A DNA stretch of 64,000 bases, taken from NCBI RefSeq assembly GCF_000372725.1, contig NW_005199770.1, forward strand, positions 2,232,666 through 2,296,665, in the 5' to 3' direction. The notes beneath the pieces were generated by a model. It did no database searches, was not told where the DNA came from, and worked only from the letters and a program-made list of their open reading frames with translations. Made by a program: the position numbers and the translations under genes. Origin of the DNA: Emiliania huxleyi CCMP1516. Its lineage: Eukaryota; Haptophyta; Isochrysidales; Noelaerhabdaceae. Below are positions 1 to 8,784 of this stretch, in pieces. Position 1 is the stretch's first letter. The number at the start of each line of letters is the position of its first letter.

Positions 1-101
1 TCGCAATCGTGGGATCGCTTGTCAACAGATTTTTTTCTTTTCATAAGAAAAATTGCGCCATAGAGAAAAAAGAAATTGCGCCCCCTCTGCGCCTTGCGGC
101 G

Positions 102-2204
102 ATGCGCGGACTCGAGTGCTGGGCGTGCGGGCTCGTCTTTTCCTTCGCCGCCGCGCTGGCGCTCGACGCGCAGGCGCAAGCGGCGCCGACGGCGCTTGCG
201 GCGTGTCTTGTCGTCGCTTCGTCCAGCGGCGGCGCGCTGCTGCTCGCCAATGCCCTCGTCGCGGCACTCGTCCTTGCAGTCAGCACGCTGCAAAGGGTGG
301 TCTTTGGTCGTCTCCGTGTCGCCGAACGCCAGCGCACCTTTGAGCGCATCGTGAGCCTCTCGCTCAGTCAGCTCGTGCAGGCAAGTCTGCCAGGCCTCCC
401 CCGCGCACCAGCCCCGCCCCGCCAATGCGCACCCCGCCGCTGCCCCGCCCCGCCAGATCGCCGCCGTCGTCGACTCGGATTGGCGCGAGGTTGCGCTGTG
501 GGCGGTGGTCGGCGGCCTCGGCTGCGCGCTTAGTCTGTACTCGGGGCTGTGTCGTGACCGGCTCGACTACCTGGTGCACTTGCCCGAGGCGCCCTCGGCC
601 AGCCGGCTTGCCGCCGTCCTCGTCACGCAGCTGCTGCTTCTCGCGACGACGCTCGGCCTCCTCCGCACGCTCTGCGTTGTCTTTGCCGACGCGGGCGTGT
701 CGGCGCTGGCGCTGCTCCTCTTCCAGCCGGCCGTCGTGCTCCTCGACGGCCTGTTCCACCTCGTGCAGCTGCAGCTGCAGCTGCGCGAGCGGCGGCGCGG
801 CGGCGCCGAGGCGGGCTCGGACCTCGCCTACTACGTCACACTCGTGCCCGAGCTCGGCCTCGGCGTCTCGACGCTGCTCCACCACGCGCACCTCTGGTAC
901 GCCCGCGGGCTGCACTTTTCGGTCGTCGACATGCTGCTGCTGGCGAACACAAAGGCAGCCTTCGAGTCGCTGCAGGGTGGCGCCCCCCCCCCCCCCCCAG
1001 CAGAAAATCGGTCGGCGGCCTTCACGTGACAATGCCCATTCGCCGAGCTCTCCTCACTTCGCTGAGGGGTTCCTATCGTCTCACACATTACCTGGCGCAC
1101 TTTCTTATTGCGCCTTGAAGACGCATGGTCTTCCTGGCGTTGGCAACTCTTTTGCATACCACTGGTCAGATTGGCCCTGCGCCCCTGCGGAATCAGGCGA
1201 CAGGTCGCAGGCTCATCTATTGAGCGGAGTGAATGTGGGGTATGCACCCGCACACTGTCGAATGGGAGGGGCNNNNNNNNNNNNNNNNNNNNNNNNNNNN
1301 NNNNNNNNNNNNNNNNNNNNNNNNNNNNNNNNNNNNNNNNNNNNNNNNNNNNNNNNNNNNNNNNNNNNNNNNCGCCATCTGCCGCGAGAACCTCGACACG
1401 GCAAAGGTGCTGCCGTGCGGCCACTACTTTCACTACCGCTGCCTCCGTGCCTGGCTCGAGCAGTCGCATTCGTGCCCCATCTGCCGCGCCTCCCTCGCCA
1501 CGCCACCGCCGCCGCCTCCTGCCTCGCCTGCACGCGCCCCAGCCCCTCGCGCCGCCGCCGCGGGCTCGGCTGCTGGTGGAGAGGCCAACGCGGGCGCAGG
1601 CGGAGGCGGCAGCGTTGGCGGCGGCGTCGCGGAGGTCGAGGCGGCGGCGCGAGTGGGCGATGATGGCGGCGGCGGGTCGTTGGGTGGCAGGGGCGGCGGA
1701 GGCGGCGCCGCCGCCCCGGACGGCGGCGAGCCAGAGGCGGAGGAGCAGGAGGAGGAGACGTATCTCCTCTTCTCGTCCGACCTCTGGTCGTGGCCCTCGT
1801 GGCTGCCGCGGCTGCATCTCGAGGTGGTGCGCTCCAGAGGAGACTTCGAGCGGACGGCGCGGCCGGCGGCGAGCGGGGGCAACGGAAGGGCGAGAGAGCA
1901 GCCGCAACGGCAGCCGCCAACGCCGACGCCGCTGCTGCAGCGCCAGCCGCAGCAGCCGCAGCAGCCGCAGCAGCCGCAGCAGCCGCAGCAGCCGCAGCAG
2001 CCGCAGCAGCCGCAGCAGCCGCAGCAGCCGCAGCAGCCGCAGCAGCCGCAGCAGCTGCAGCAGCCGCAGCAGCCGCAGCAGCCGCAGCAGCCGCTTGAGA
2101 CATTGCGTGAGATGTTTCCGCACGTCAGCGAGGGGGGGCTGCGCCGCGCGCTCCTCCGCTCCGCCTCGCTCGACGCAGCGGTCGAGCAGCTCCTCGAAGC
2201 TTGA
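102..2204 (+). CDS. gp78/AMFR-like ER membrane RING-H2 E3 ubiquitin ligase (contains assembly gap)
   Basis: Likely an ER-associated-degradation E3 ligase. Exon 1 (102-380) and exon 2 (457 to about 976) encode a multi-span hydrophobic region; the stretch VVFGRLRVAERQ followed by LCRDRLDYL matches the N-terminal membrane domain of the gp78/HRD1 family. After the gap comes a RING-H2 finger (CREN..LPCGHYFHYRCLRAWLEQ..CPICR, about 1375-1495); its first Cys must lie in the gap. The C-terminal 37 residues (2091-2201, LREMFPHVSEGGLRRALL) look like a CUE ubiquitin-binding domain, which gp78 has and HRD1 lacks. Between them is a low-complexity region with a Gln-Gln-Pro repeat. Intron 1 (381-456) is GC-AG (CAG/GCAAGT). 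Intron 2 starts near 977 and holds a dispersed repeat before the gap. I chose the ATG at 102 because the first membrane segment follows at once; an in-frame upstream start at 9 is possible. Confidence 0.85.
983..998. repeat. Poly-C run of 16
   Basis: Sixteen consecutive C just inside the second intron of the gp78-like gene, immediately before the copied protease segment. Similar homopolymer C or G runs occur in other introns of the window (15470-15484, 28811-28823). Confidence 0.9.
1000..1272 (-). repeat. Dispersed repeat copy 1, inverted match to 6741-7010
   Basis: This intronic segment matches the reverse complement of 6741-7010 over about 270 bp with scattered substitutions; shared landmarks are CGGTCGGCGGCCTTCACGTG and CAGGTCGCAGGCTCATCTAT. 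It runs into the assembly gap, so its true length is unknown. The partner copy includes the 3' end of a trypsin-like protease gene plus its flank, so copy 1 may be a duplicated gene end that landed in an intron. Confidence 0.85.
1273..1372. other. Assembly gap (N run)
   Basis: About 100 N. It hides the end of the repeat, the intron acceptor and the start of the RING exon of the gp78-like gene. Confidence 1.
1945..2090 (+). repeat. In-frame CAGCCGCAG coding minisatellite (Gln-Gln-Pro)
   Basis: About sixteen 9-bp units encode QQP repeats between the RING and CUE domains of the gp78-like ligase. One unit carries CTG in place of CCG. The array keeps the frame and probably varies in length between strains. 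Confidence 0.95.
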
Positions 2205-3578
2205 GTCAGTGAATTAGGGGAATTTTTGAAGAATAACAGTGGACGGCTCTTACACGTATCACGTTTATAGATGATGGACAGAGCGCAAAAGTCTCTGAAT
2301 AGTGTGACGCCCAGCGAGGGGCGTGCCTCTCCATGACCGAATGCGCGGGTGCGCATTCACACTTTCCAACTCCGAGATATTACGTCACGTAAAAGCAACT
2401 CGATTGCTTTTACGTGATTACGCGGCGCGCGGCTATACGCGCCGAGAGCGCGGATATATTTACGGTCGCCGAAGTGTTGTAGTCTATTCCTGAACAACTT
2501 TTGTCAGTCACCAAGGGCCGCGCGCGCCGCGCGGCTCCTCCTTACCGCCCACGCACCCGACGGTGCGTGGAGCACTACTGAAAGGGCGCACATGCAGCAG
2601 CCCTTGTATATAGAGGGTGCGGGGGGGGCGTACCAAAATCCACCAGTGCAGGGATTTCGCGCAAAAGCTTTTGACTCTGAAAAGCTCGCTATGTTGTATG
2701 TACCTTTCTGAGCGCTGTGCCTGTGGTCGCCGCAGACTGGCTCCAACTTGACGGCAGCATGGAGACGTGATGCCTTCGTGGTGTTGCCCCAGGAGAAAGC
2801 TGAAAGGTCACTGCCGCTTGCATTCCCGGAACCGGCACGCGTCGCAGAGGAGGCTCGGCAGGAGCGTTCCGATGGCGAAAGGAGAAGCACACCAGGCGGG
2901 CAACCTCCAGGCCGCGTGCATATGGAGACGGGCCGTAAAGGGAGCCTTCCCGCCCAGGCCGCGCAGGATCGCGTTGTATCTGCGCGCGGTAGCCCGTAAA
3001 CCCGATGCCAATCATCCGGCCCGCTGCGCGCTGGGTGCGCTTCTGAGCTCCCTGGCCCTGGATGTGCGGTTGATAACTGCACTCCGAGTGCTCCAAGTAG
3101 CTCGTGTGCCGAGCGAGAGTACTCGCCCGAATTCCGGCGTTTTTCACATTTATTTCTCGTCCTATTTGCTATTAATTACACTATTAGTACCGTGTGTGCT
3201 CTCGAGAGCCGCATCATGGCTTAAGTCTGCGGACTCACTGCGCAGCGAACTGAACATCCCTCATTTTTCATAGGAAGAAATTTCATTGCGTCGCCGGCGC
3301 GCTGAGCGAGCGAGCTCCCCCCTCCTGCCTCCGCCATCTTGCATATCAGCGAGAGAGTGTGAGCTCTGTGTCTTGATTTGCAAACAACATACCTAAACCT
3401 CATCGAAAACAAAGCGAGTTTTACAATGAACTCCTTTCCGCCCGACATATACCTTCCGCATCATACGTCCTTCGGGGAGTCGGGGAGGAGCGACTCGCGG
3501 AGGAGACGGCGCCGCGCCCACTGACACCTGGCCTGCGCCGTGCCACGGTGTACGCTACTCCTCTTCAAGTGTGGCGCA
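2205..3578. other. Intergenic region without a recognisable gene
   Basis: No product is recognisable on either strand. The region holds a perfect hairpin at 2385-2417, an AT-rich patch (GATATATTTA near 2453) and moderately AT-rich DNA near 3150-3440 that may be promoter or 5' leader of the downstream FYVE gene. Confidence 0.5.
2385..2417. promoter_or_regulatory. Perfect 14-bp inverted repeat with ACGT cores
   Basis: Arms TCACGTAAAAGCAA and TTGCTTTTACGTGA flank a 5-nt spacer, and another ACGT lies just outside the left arm. It sits about 180 bp downstream of the gp78-like stop. It could be an RNA 3' hairpin or a paired binding site for a bZIP-like factor; the sequence alone cannot decide. Confidence 0.5.
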
Positions 3579-4949
3579 ATGAGCCACCTTCGCCGGGCTG
3601 CCAGCGGCGGGGCCCAGATGGTGAGGCCTGCGACCATCCCGGAGATGGCCAAGGCTGCTCGGTTGGAGCTCGTTGGCGTGGTCGGAGCCAAGGACCCGAT
3701 AGCTCACCTCGGCGGCTGCCTCAACGCCTCAAGGCTGCTGACGCTTGCGAGCATCAATCAGGAAGGTGACGGCAACCTCGACGAGGATGACATTGAAGCG
3801 GCACAGGAGCTGATCGGGTCCACGCAGGACGAGCTCATGAACTCTGGTGTGATCGCGGCCTTGGTTCTGTCCGTGGTGTTCACGCCTGCGTACGAGGAGG
3901 CCGAAACCTTGACGACGATTCGAGACAGTTTGGAGGGGGCTGGCAGCATTGGTCTCGACGACGTGACGTCCATCATCGCCACTATGCTGAGCGTCGCCAT
4001 GTCGTCCTTCACGCTTGCGGCTAGCTCGATCCTCTACATGCAGATGACCTGTTGGATGACCACGCCACGGGCCAAGCTGTGGTACGTCATCAACGCCTCC
4101 CGCGTAACCAACGCGATAGACACCTGCAAGGATGGAACCGTCTTCCTAGCATCTCTGGCAATCGCGTGCGAATGCTCGTCAACGGGCAGCGCCATCGACC
4201 TTCTGCCAGGGATCCCCGTGATTGCCCTGGTAGCCAGCATATTCTACGTGAAGCTCCACCTGGCGCGGCGCAGCCGTGACTCACTCGCCGCCGAGCTGTC
4301 GCTCGCGTTCCAAAAACTCTCGTCGTCGGGCCGTTGGGAGGAGATGCCGGTGGAGGCGCTTGCCGGAAAGTTGCGGGCGCGAGTTCAGAGGGAGGGCTCC
4401 GCCGAGTTGACCGCCTCCTCGCCTGCACCCACCACCGATGCAGCCGCCCCCGACAAAACGGAGGAAGCCGTCGAGCGAGCCAGGACTCCTCCCCCCGCCG
4501 ATCTACCCGCACCCGAGCGCGCTAGTGGTGAGGTCACTGCAGAAGAAGGTGCCAGGGGCAGCGGTTGGCTCACGAAGATGCGCTGGTCGGCGCTGGTCGA
4601 TCTCGCCTTCTCGGCGAAGGGCATATACGGCAGCGTTTCTGAGCCGGACCCGGCCCCAGAGGTGGCCGACCGGCGCACAATAGCGCCCCCCGAACCGGCG
4701 CTGGCGCTGACGAGTGAAGAGCCGGGGTGGGTGCCGAACAACGAGCGCCGCGGGTGCAACATATGCCAGAAGAAGTTTGGGCTGCTCCGACGAAAGCACC
4801 ACTGCCGGCTGTGCGGCGAGGTGGTTTGCGGGGACTGCTCCGGCTGGCGGGTGAAGGCACGGTCGGGGTTAGCCGGGTCCTCGGAGGCGGTGCGGGCTTG
4901 CAAAACCTGTGCGACAGCGCCCGCCTGGTCACTTGCTGCAGCCACATGA
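3579..4949 (+). CDS. Multi-span membrane protein with C-terminal FYVE zinc finger
   Basis: A 456-residue single-exon protein. Residues about 384-445 form a FYVE-type finger with all eight Cys positions (C393, C396, C409, C412, C417, C420, C441, C444) and the RRKHHCR signature, which binds phosphatidylinositol 3-phosphate on endosomal membranes. Residues about 60-72 (NQEGDGNLDEDDI) resemble one EF-hand loop. Hydrophobic stretches near 91-107, 130-153, 186-198 and 209-226 look like membrane segments; the middle is Pro/Ala-rich and disordered. The combination of several membrane segments with a FYVE domain is unusual, since FYVE proteins are mostly recruited from the cytosol. I chose the ATG at 3579; the open frame extends 39 nt upstream without an ATG. 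Precise function unknown. Confidence 0.85.
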   Translation: MSHLRRAASGGAQMVRPATIPEMAKAARLELVGVVGAKDPIAHLGGCLNASRLLTLASINQEGDGNLDEDDIEAAQELIGSTQDELMNSGVIAALVLSVVFTPAYEEAETLTTIRDSLEGAGSIGLDDVTSIIATMLSVAMSSFTLAASSILYMQMTCWMTTPRAKLWYVINASRVTNAIDTCKDGTVFLASLAIACECSSTGSAIDLLPGIPVIALVASIFYVKLHLARRSRDSLAAELSLAFQKLSSSGRWEEMPVEALAGKLRARVQREGSAELTASSPAPTTDAAAPDKTEEAVERARTPPPADLPAPERASGEVTAEEGARGSGWLTKMRWSALVDLAFSAKGIYGSVSEPDPAPEVADRRTIAPPEPALALTSEEPGWVPNNERRGCNICQKKFGLLRRKHHCRLCGEVVCGDCSGWRVKARSGLAGSSEAVRACKTCATAPAWSLAAAT

Positions 4950-5085
4950 CACGCACACACCCGCACCGCACCGCACTCCGCACCCCCCCGCGCGCCGCCC
5001 CCCCCGCCCCGCCTGGGTTGGAAGGAGAATACTTTGAGCTCAATTCTAAAAACTCTCTCTTACACGTGCATGCACATGCACACAC

Positions 5086-5140
5086 TTCACAGCCTTGTTA
5101 TGAGAAGAAAATACGTCGTATGGCGCTATGGTCTGTGTTC
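5086..5140 (+). repeat. Dispersed repeat family B, partial copy
   Basis: Begins TTCACAGCCTTGTTATGAGA and continues through a TATGGCGCTATGG-like segment. It shares its start with the longer copies at 5255 and 61215. Confidence 0.8.
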
Positions 5141-5254
5141 ACGTAAACGCACAACCCCGGGCCCCGAAATCGCACAGTGATGACAGTGACATGCAACACG
5201 GCGTCACGGGGTCCCAGGGACGTCTGTGTTCACATAAACCCCGGGCCCGAAATG

Positions 5255-5352
5255 TTCACAGCCTTGTTATTGAGAAGAAAATACGTCCTATGGCGCTGTG
5301 CGCTGGCCTGTGAGAGGTTGAGGTGCGAGCCCTGGAGGCCCTGGGGATGGGG
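5255..5352 (+). repeat. Dispersed repeat family B, long copy 1
   Basis: About 98 bp nearly identical to 61215-61312, sharing TTCACAGCCTTGTTATTGA, TATGGCGCTGTGCGCTGG and GAGGTTGAGGTGCGAGCCC. The copies are 56 kb apart, so this is a dispersed element rather than a local duplication. Confidence 0.9.
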
Positions 5353-5384
5353 GGGGACTACCTTCACATGCTTGAGTTGTGTGT

Positions 5385-6437
5385 ATGTTGCGCTGCTCGC
5401 TCGCTCTCACGTTGCTAGCTGGCGTGTGTGGCTGCAGGCAGGTGGCCGGCGGTGTCAGAGCCCTTGAGAGCGGCCTATTGCCACGGCGACGCGCCGTGCT
5501 GGCGGCCGTCCCTCTCGTGGCAGGCGCGCCGCGTGCGCTCGCGATCGCGGCGCCACAGGCTTCGGCGGTGACAGTGGCTGCTTCAGCGGTCCCGCCGAGC
5601 GCGGCCGCCGAGTTTTGGTCCGGCCTGCTCGCCGGTGCAGTGCAGAAGACCGTTAAGGAGCTCGCGCTGCATCCTCTCGACACGGCCAAGGCTCGGCTGC
5701 AGGCGCCGGTCGCCGCCGGATGGACAGGCGGCGGCCGGCGCGCAGTGCTGGGCGAGCTCTTCAAGTCGCCGTACGACGGCCTCGCGCCGGCGCTGATATC
5801 GGGCGCGCCGGCGGCGTCGGCTTTCTTCGCCGTCAAGGATGGCGCAAAGCGGGCGGTTGCCGGTCTGCAGCTAGGCAAGGCGGAGACGACCGTCCTCGCT
5901 GTGGCGTGCGCCAACGTCGCCTACTGGGGCATCAAGAACCCGTCCGAGGTCCTCAAGGTGCGGCGACAGGCCGGCGTCGCGTCCGACACGGCGGGCGCTG
6001 CCGTCGAAATTTGGCGGGCGGAGGGCGTCGCGGGCTTCTACTCCTCCGCGGGGCCGAACTATGCGTACTCCACGCCGGTGGACGTGGTCAAGTTCTTGCT
6101 GTACGAGCAGCTCAAGGCGTCCTACGCAGCGCGGCGCGGCCGCTCGGGCCTGTCGCCCGTCGAGGCCGCTGTCGGAGGCGCCGCCGCCGCCGCGACCGCC
6201 CAGGCGCTGGCGACGCCCCTCGACGTGGCGCGCGTGCGGATCATGACGTCCGATGCGACGGGCGTCGCCGCCACGCTGCGCCGCGTGGCCGCGGAGGAGG
6301 GGGCGGGCGCGCTCTGGGCGGGAGTCGCGCCAAAGGTTGCGAGGGCGCTTGCGTCGGGCGCAATCCAGTTCAGCACCTACGAGGCGACCAAGGATTGGGC
6401 GGTGGGCTACCTCGCGCGGACCTTCCCGAGGCTGTGA
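5385..6437 (+). CDS. Mitochondrial carrier family (SLC25) protein, possibly plastid-targeted
   Basis: A 350-residue single-exon carrier. Two of the repeated carrier signatures are clear: HPLDTAKARLQ (residues 96-106) and TPLDVARVRIM in the third repeat; the middle repeat has NPSEVLKVRRQ. SLC25 proteins exchange metabolites across organelle inner membranes; the order of motifs and short loops recall the S-adenosylmethionine carrier subgroup, but substrate cannot be set by eye. The N-terminus (MLRCSLALTLLAGVCGC) is a hydrophobic secretory-type leader followed by an Arg/Ala-rich stretch (LLPRRRAVLAAV), as in bipartite plastid leaders of algae with secondary plastids. That is inference. I use the ATG at 5385. 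Confidence 0.9.
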   Translation: MLRCSLALTLLAGVCGCRQVAGGVRALESGLLPRRRAVLAAVPLVAGAPRALAIAAPQASAVTVAASAVPPSAAAEFWSGLLAGAVQKTVKELALHPLDTAKARLQAPVAAGWTGGGRRAVLGELFKSPYDGLAPALISGAPAASAFFAVKDGAKRAVAGLQLGKAETTVLAVACANVAYWGIKNPSEVLKVRRQAGVASDTAGAAVEIWRAEGVAGFYSSAGPNYAYSTPVDVVKFLLYEQLKASYAARRGRSGLSPVEAAVGGAAAAATAQALATPLDVARVRIMTSDATGVAATLRRVAAEEGAGALWAGVAPKVARALASGAIQFSTYEATKDWAVGYLARTFPRL

Positions 6438-6945
6438 GCTGTGCCAGTTTCGAAATCGTTGTATCCTGCCATTCACAATGCACATTTTCGTGAGAGGTGA
6501 GAGTTCGAGACAGCATCACACTTCACCGCACCGAGCTCCACACAATGCAGGCTACTCTCTCATCACAGGGGGGCATCAGCTCCCATCACACACACTCGAC
6601 ACGCGACACGCACGCGACGACGTCGACGACACCGCTCACGCCGGGCGCCGCGGGGGCCCCCCCGACACCCGGGGGCCACACCCATCACCCTAGAGCTAGA
6701 GAAAGGATAGCACACAGACAGAGCACTGACCAACTTTCTCCGCCCCTCCATTCGACAGTCTGCGCGCGCATACCACACATACACACCGCACAATAGATGA
6801 GCCTGCGACCTGTCACCGATGCCGCAGGGGCGCAGGGCCAATCTGGCCAGTGCTATGCAAAAGAGTTGCCAACGCCAGGAAGGCCATGCGTCTTCAAGGC
6901 GCAATAAGAACGTGCGCCAGGTAATGTGTGAGACGAAGGAGCCCC
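6438..6945. other. Intergenic region, partly dispersed repeat
   Basis: Downstream of the carrier gene, rich in CACAC/CGACG runs (6520-6690). From 6741 it merges into dispersed repeat copy 2. No separate gene seen. Confidence 0.6.
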
Positions 6946-7010
6946 TCAGCGAAGTGAGGAGAGCTCGGCGATGGGCATTGCCACGTGAAGGCCGCCGACC
7001 GAGTTTCTGC
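6741..7010 (+). repeat. Dispersed repeat copy 2, inverted match to 1000-1272
   Basis: About 270 bp matching the intronic copy in the gp78-like gene. Its right quarter (6946-7010) is the coding 3' end of the trypsin-like protease gene read on the minus strand, and the rest is 3' flank. Confidence 0.85.
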
Positions 7011-8155
7011 CCCGCATGGGACGCCCATGGTGGTCCTGCGCCGGCACGGTGCCGTTGTCCTCGACGACGAAAATGTCGAGCTGCTCGCTCTGCGAGCAGA
7101 GACAGACGCCGATGACCCTTCGCGTGCGCAGCGAGACGACGGGCCCACCCGAGTGGCCGGACAGCATGTCGCCCTGGATGTCGATCACGCGGCATCCGAA
7201 CCGCTCGTCCACTCTTTCGATGCACGCAACCGAGCCGCGCATGGTGTTTTGCACCTGGGAGGCGCTTTGCATCCCATAGCCGAGGATCACGACGTTGTCG
7301 CCGACCCGCACGTCGTCGCTAGCCTCCAAGTAGGGTAGCGGCCGGTTCAGGTCGTCGCCCTCGTCGTCGTCTGGCAATGGCCCAATCAACTTGAGCAGCG
7401 CGAGGTCGAGGTGCGGCTCATGCGCAGAGAGTGCGGTGCGCATGTGCGGTGAGGGCGAGTGCGCAAGGACCCGCGCGCGGAGCGGCCAGCTATCGTGCGT
7501 GATCGTGGCGCCAACGCCGACGTCGATAAGCGGCCCAGAGACCGCATCCCAACCGCAGTCGAGCAGGACATGTATGGACTCAAACAGGCAGGGCGAGAGT
7601 GGGGGCTACTTCTCACCTCCTTCCTGTGACCGAGCGAAGGTGCAGGTGAGTCGCGCCCAGCGCCTTGCACATGGGCAGGAGCGATTGCGCGTCGTCATCG
7701 GGCAGACCGCACACCAACGCCACAAGCTGCGGGCCCGACGCCGCGCTGAGAAAGCGGCCGATGGCGCCGCAAGTCGGCAGGTCGGGCGGGGAGAGCGTGG
7801 CCACCACAAGCGGTGCCGCGCAAGGCGCCGGCGCACCGCTGGCGGGCACAGCAGCGATCGACTCGAGCGTGGAAGGCGGTGACGAGGCGGATCCCAAAGG
7901 AGGTGAGAAGCGCAAACCCGGAGCCGATCCTGCGCCCGTGTTGGCCAAGCGCCACCACGGCGCGGTTCCACTCGGCAATGAGGAACTCTGGCGAGCCCAT
8001 TTCGGCGAGACTCAGCACTGGCTTCAGGCGTGAGTCGAGGAGCGCGATATGCTGGTCCAGCCGCTCCAGACGCTGCTCCAGTTGCCAGCGTTCGTCTGTG
8101 TCAGCCCGTCTATACGGGCCGCAGCAGCAGAGGACGCAGAGGGCCTGAGGCGCAT
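6946..8155 (-). CDS. Trypsin-like serine protease (S1C/HtrA-like fold), exon joins unresolved
   Basis: Minus-strand gene with the serine protease triad in order: a histidine segment GSGFALLTSFGIRLVTAFH (about 7880-7940), an aspartate segment HLDLALLKL (about 7400) and a serine segment GDMLSGHSGGPV (about 7160), then a closing strand GGLHVAMPIAEL (about 6960-7000). An amphipathic coiled-coil stretch (WQLEQRLERLDQHIALL) precedes the domain near 8040-8090. Between the His and Asp segments a good coding stretch (CGAIGRFLSAASGPQLVAL) is in another frame, so there is at least one intron or a frame change that I could not place. No start codon identified; coding probably extends upstream of 8155. 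Cell location unknown. Confidence 0.6.
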
Positions 8156-8784
8156 CGCGCGGCGGTCAACAGTGGTCAATGCGCTTAGCGGGCCGCGCAG
8201 ATTACAATACCTGGCCGATGGAATCTACCCTCGATCGCCAGATACGGATGTCTGGCTCGCAGACACGCGCGGCGAGGTCAATGAACTTTTGGCACGACCA
8301 CGTGCGCGGAAAGGTCATCGGAGCGACCGCTCGCGGGCTTTCAGTGCAGCGGATGCCCTCTGCCCGCTGGAAGGCAGTGGGGATGCCCCCTGCCTGACGC
8401 CGAGATTAGACCTGAATAGGATGGTAAAATGCAAAGGCATCAACGTTTCCGTTAGAGAAGAAAGAAAGAAAGAAAACAGAAACCCAAGGGAGGGATGGGA
8501 GGACGGTACGCCGCCACCACACAATGTTAGCCGTCGCCCACCCTCGGGCGTCTACCACTTCCTATCTCTCTCCGCAGTTTCTCAGTTAGAGAAGGCGAGG
8601 GAGGCGAGAGAACCTTTAAAAAAGAAAGTGTAGTAAAAAAAGAAAATTACGATTTGCGGTGAGCGTGCTTTGATCGCGCTCGCGTCTCCGCCGCAGAGGG
8701 AAGGGGGGCGTGCGCGGTGCCCGGCTACCTCCACGCCTCGCGACTGTCCTTTACAATTTACTCGACCGCACAATTCGCTCACGA
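8156..8784. other. Spacer between divergent protease and GH3 genes
   Basis: Contains a GAAA-rich purine run (8457-8480) and no clear gene. The last 40-50 bases (from about 8745) may be coding: LLDRTIRSR, read into the GH3 start, resembles the family N-terminus, so an upstream GH3 exon with a signal peptide may lie here. Confidence 0.45.

Larger units (their letters stand above)
4950..5384. other. Intergenic region with duplicated repeat
   Basis: Non-coding spacer between the FYVE and carrier genes. It carries two related segments (5086-5176 and 5222-5352) that share TCTGTGTTCAC, CCCCGGGCCC and the dispersed TTCACAGCCTTGTTAT element. The second copy ends only about 30 bp before the carrier start. 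Confidence 0.7.

Noticed and set aside
2504-3147. Overlapping minus-strand frames as genes
   Set aside because: Cys/Arg/Pro-rich composition, several overlapping frames and no domain.
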